In this document: one piece after another, positions 6,324 through 6,655 of the stretch
Position numbering within the stretch: position 1 is the first letter of the stretch
Layout: the number at the start of each line of letters is the position of its first letter
From: Thermoflexales bacterium
GTDB taxonomy: Bacteria > Chloroflexota > Anaerolineae > B4-G1 > SLSP01
DNA: 6,655 nucleotides
Direction of reading: 5' to 3'
Assembly (NCBI GenBank): GCA_007130345.1
Contig: SLSP01000162.1
Location: 1 to 6,655, forward strand
Position numbers and translations under genes: made by a program
The notes under the pieces: generated by a model
What the model saw: only the letters and a program-made list of their open reading frames with translations
Database searches by the model: none
Told to the model about the DNA's origin: nothing

Positions 6324-6464
6324 ATGACTCCCCTGAAAAAAATCCGAAAATACATTTTTTTAGAAACTTGATCCTACAGATAGATTTTCCGCGTGCGAAT
6401 TTCATATAGGCAGTGGGTCGCGTGTGGAAAAATCGGATTTTTAGGGTTCTTTCAGGAGAGTTAT
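6324..6464. mobile_element. MITE-like repeat, copy 2 (left arm degraded)
   Basis: This 141-bp element is the partner of 4195-4324 in the same orientation. The central 81 bases match copy 1 except at about four positions. The right arm (6428-6461) is intact: AAAAATCGGATTTTT, then AGGGTT and CTTTCAGGAGAGT. It is the reverse complement of copy 1's left arm. The left arm (6324-6360) is degraded but still starts ATGACTC and CCTGAAA, like copy 1. Both copies end near T-ATAAAG on the right. No open frame is credible. Confidence -1.
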
Positions 6465-6655
6465 AAAGTTACCTCCTGCGAATTGGATTTGGGACTCCAC
6501 TTGGGACTCCAAAAAAATCCTTTTTGAAGGTGTTGCCGTTACCGTTACCGGTACTCATGTGCGAATCGTTCCCGTTTCGTCCGGTCAGGACGGCAGGACG
6601 GAGGAACGAGGAACAGAGGAACAGAAAAATATCTACTCATCGTGTCCGTTACCTC
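6465..6655. other. Gene-free edge region with short tandem repeats
   Basis: No gene is visible. TTGGGACTCC occurs twice, 12 bases apart (6489-6498, 6501-6510). CCGTTA is tandem at 6536-6547 with a variant CCGGTA after it. CAGGACGG is tandem at 6586-6601. GAGGAAC repeats three times at 6601-6622. GTTACCTC occurs at 6468-6475 and again at the very end of the window (6648-6655). These look like slippage-prone noncoding sequence; the region may continue past the edge. Confidence -1.

Overview
The window reads as a chromosomal piece of a GC-rich, environmental bacterium. It has moderately to strongly GC-rich genes and AT-rich intergenic DNA carrying small palindromic elements. A soluble multi-PAS/GAF sensor and a stand-alone alanine racemase would fit a Chloroflexota (Anaerolineae-like) genome, but no taxonomic marker gene is present, so this is only an inference from general impression.

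Layout. Positions 1-3756 (minus strand) hold the first 1252 residues of a very large cytoplasmic sensor protein with at least seven PAS and two GAF domains. Its C-terminus, and so its output domain, lies beyond the left edge. The two GAF domains are a recent internal duplication, 1272 bp apart. Positions 3757-4498 contain no convincing gene. They hold the sensor gene's ribosome binding site and probable promoter, a 138-bp palindromic TA-flanked element with 15-bp arms, one copy of a second MITE-like repeat, several hairpins, a probable alr terminator and a nested inverted repeat. Positions 4499-6201 (minus strand) hold three tightly packed genes, transcribed brnT toxin, brnA antitoxin, then alr (alanine racemase). 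Positions 6202-6655 hold the brnT upstream region with a candidate operator, a second copy of the MITE-like repeat in the same orientation, and a gene-free stretch of short tandem repeats.

How the genes relate. brnT and brnA overlap by 17 bp and form a type II toxin-antitoxin module: an RNase toxin neutralised by a ribbon-helix-helix protein that probably represses its own promoter. alr starts 43 bp after brnA, in the same direction, and may be read from the toxin-antitoxin transcript. It makes D-alanine for peptidoglycan. The sensor is a separate transcription unit on the same strand. The three-gene block brnT-brnA-alr lies between two directly oriented copies of the same roughly 130-140 bp palindromic repeat. 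That arrangement is the most unusual structural feature here. I found no CRISPR array, tRNA, rRNA or complete insertion sequence.
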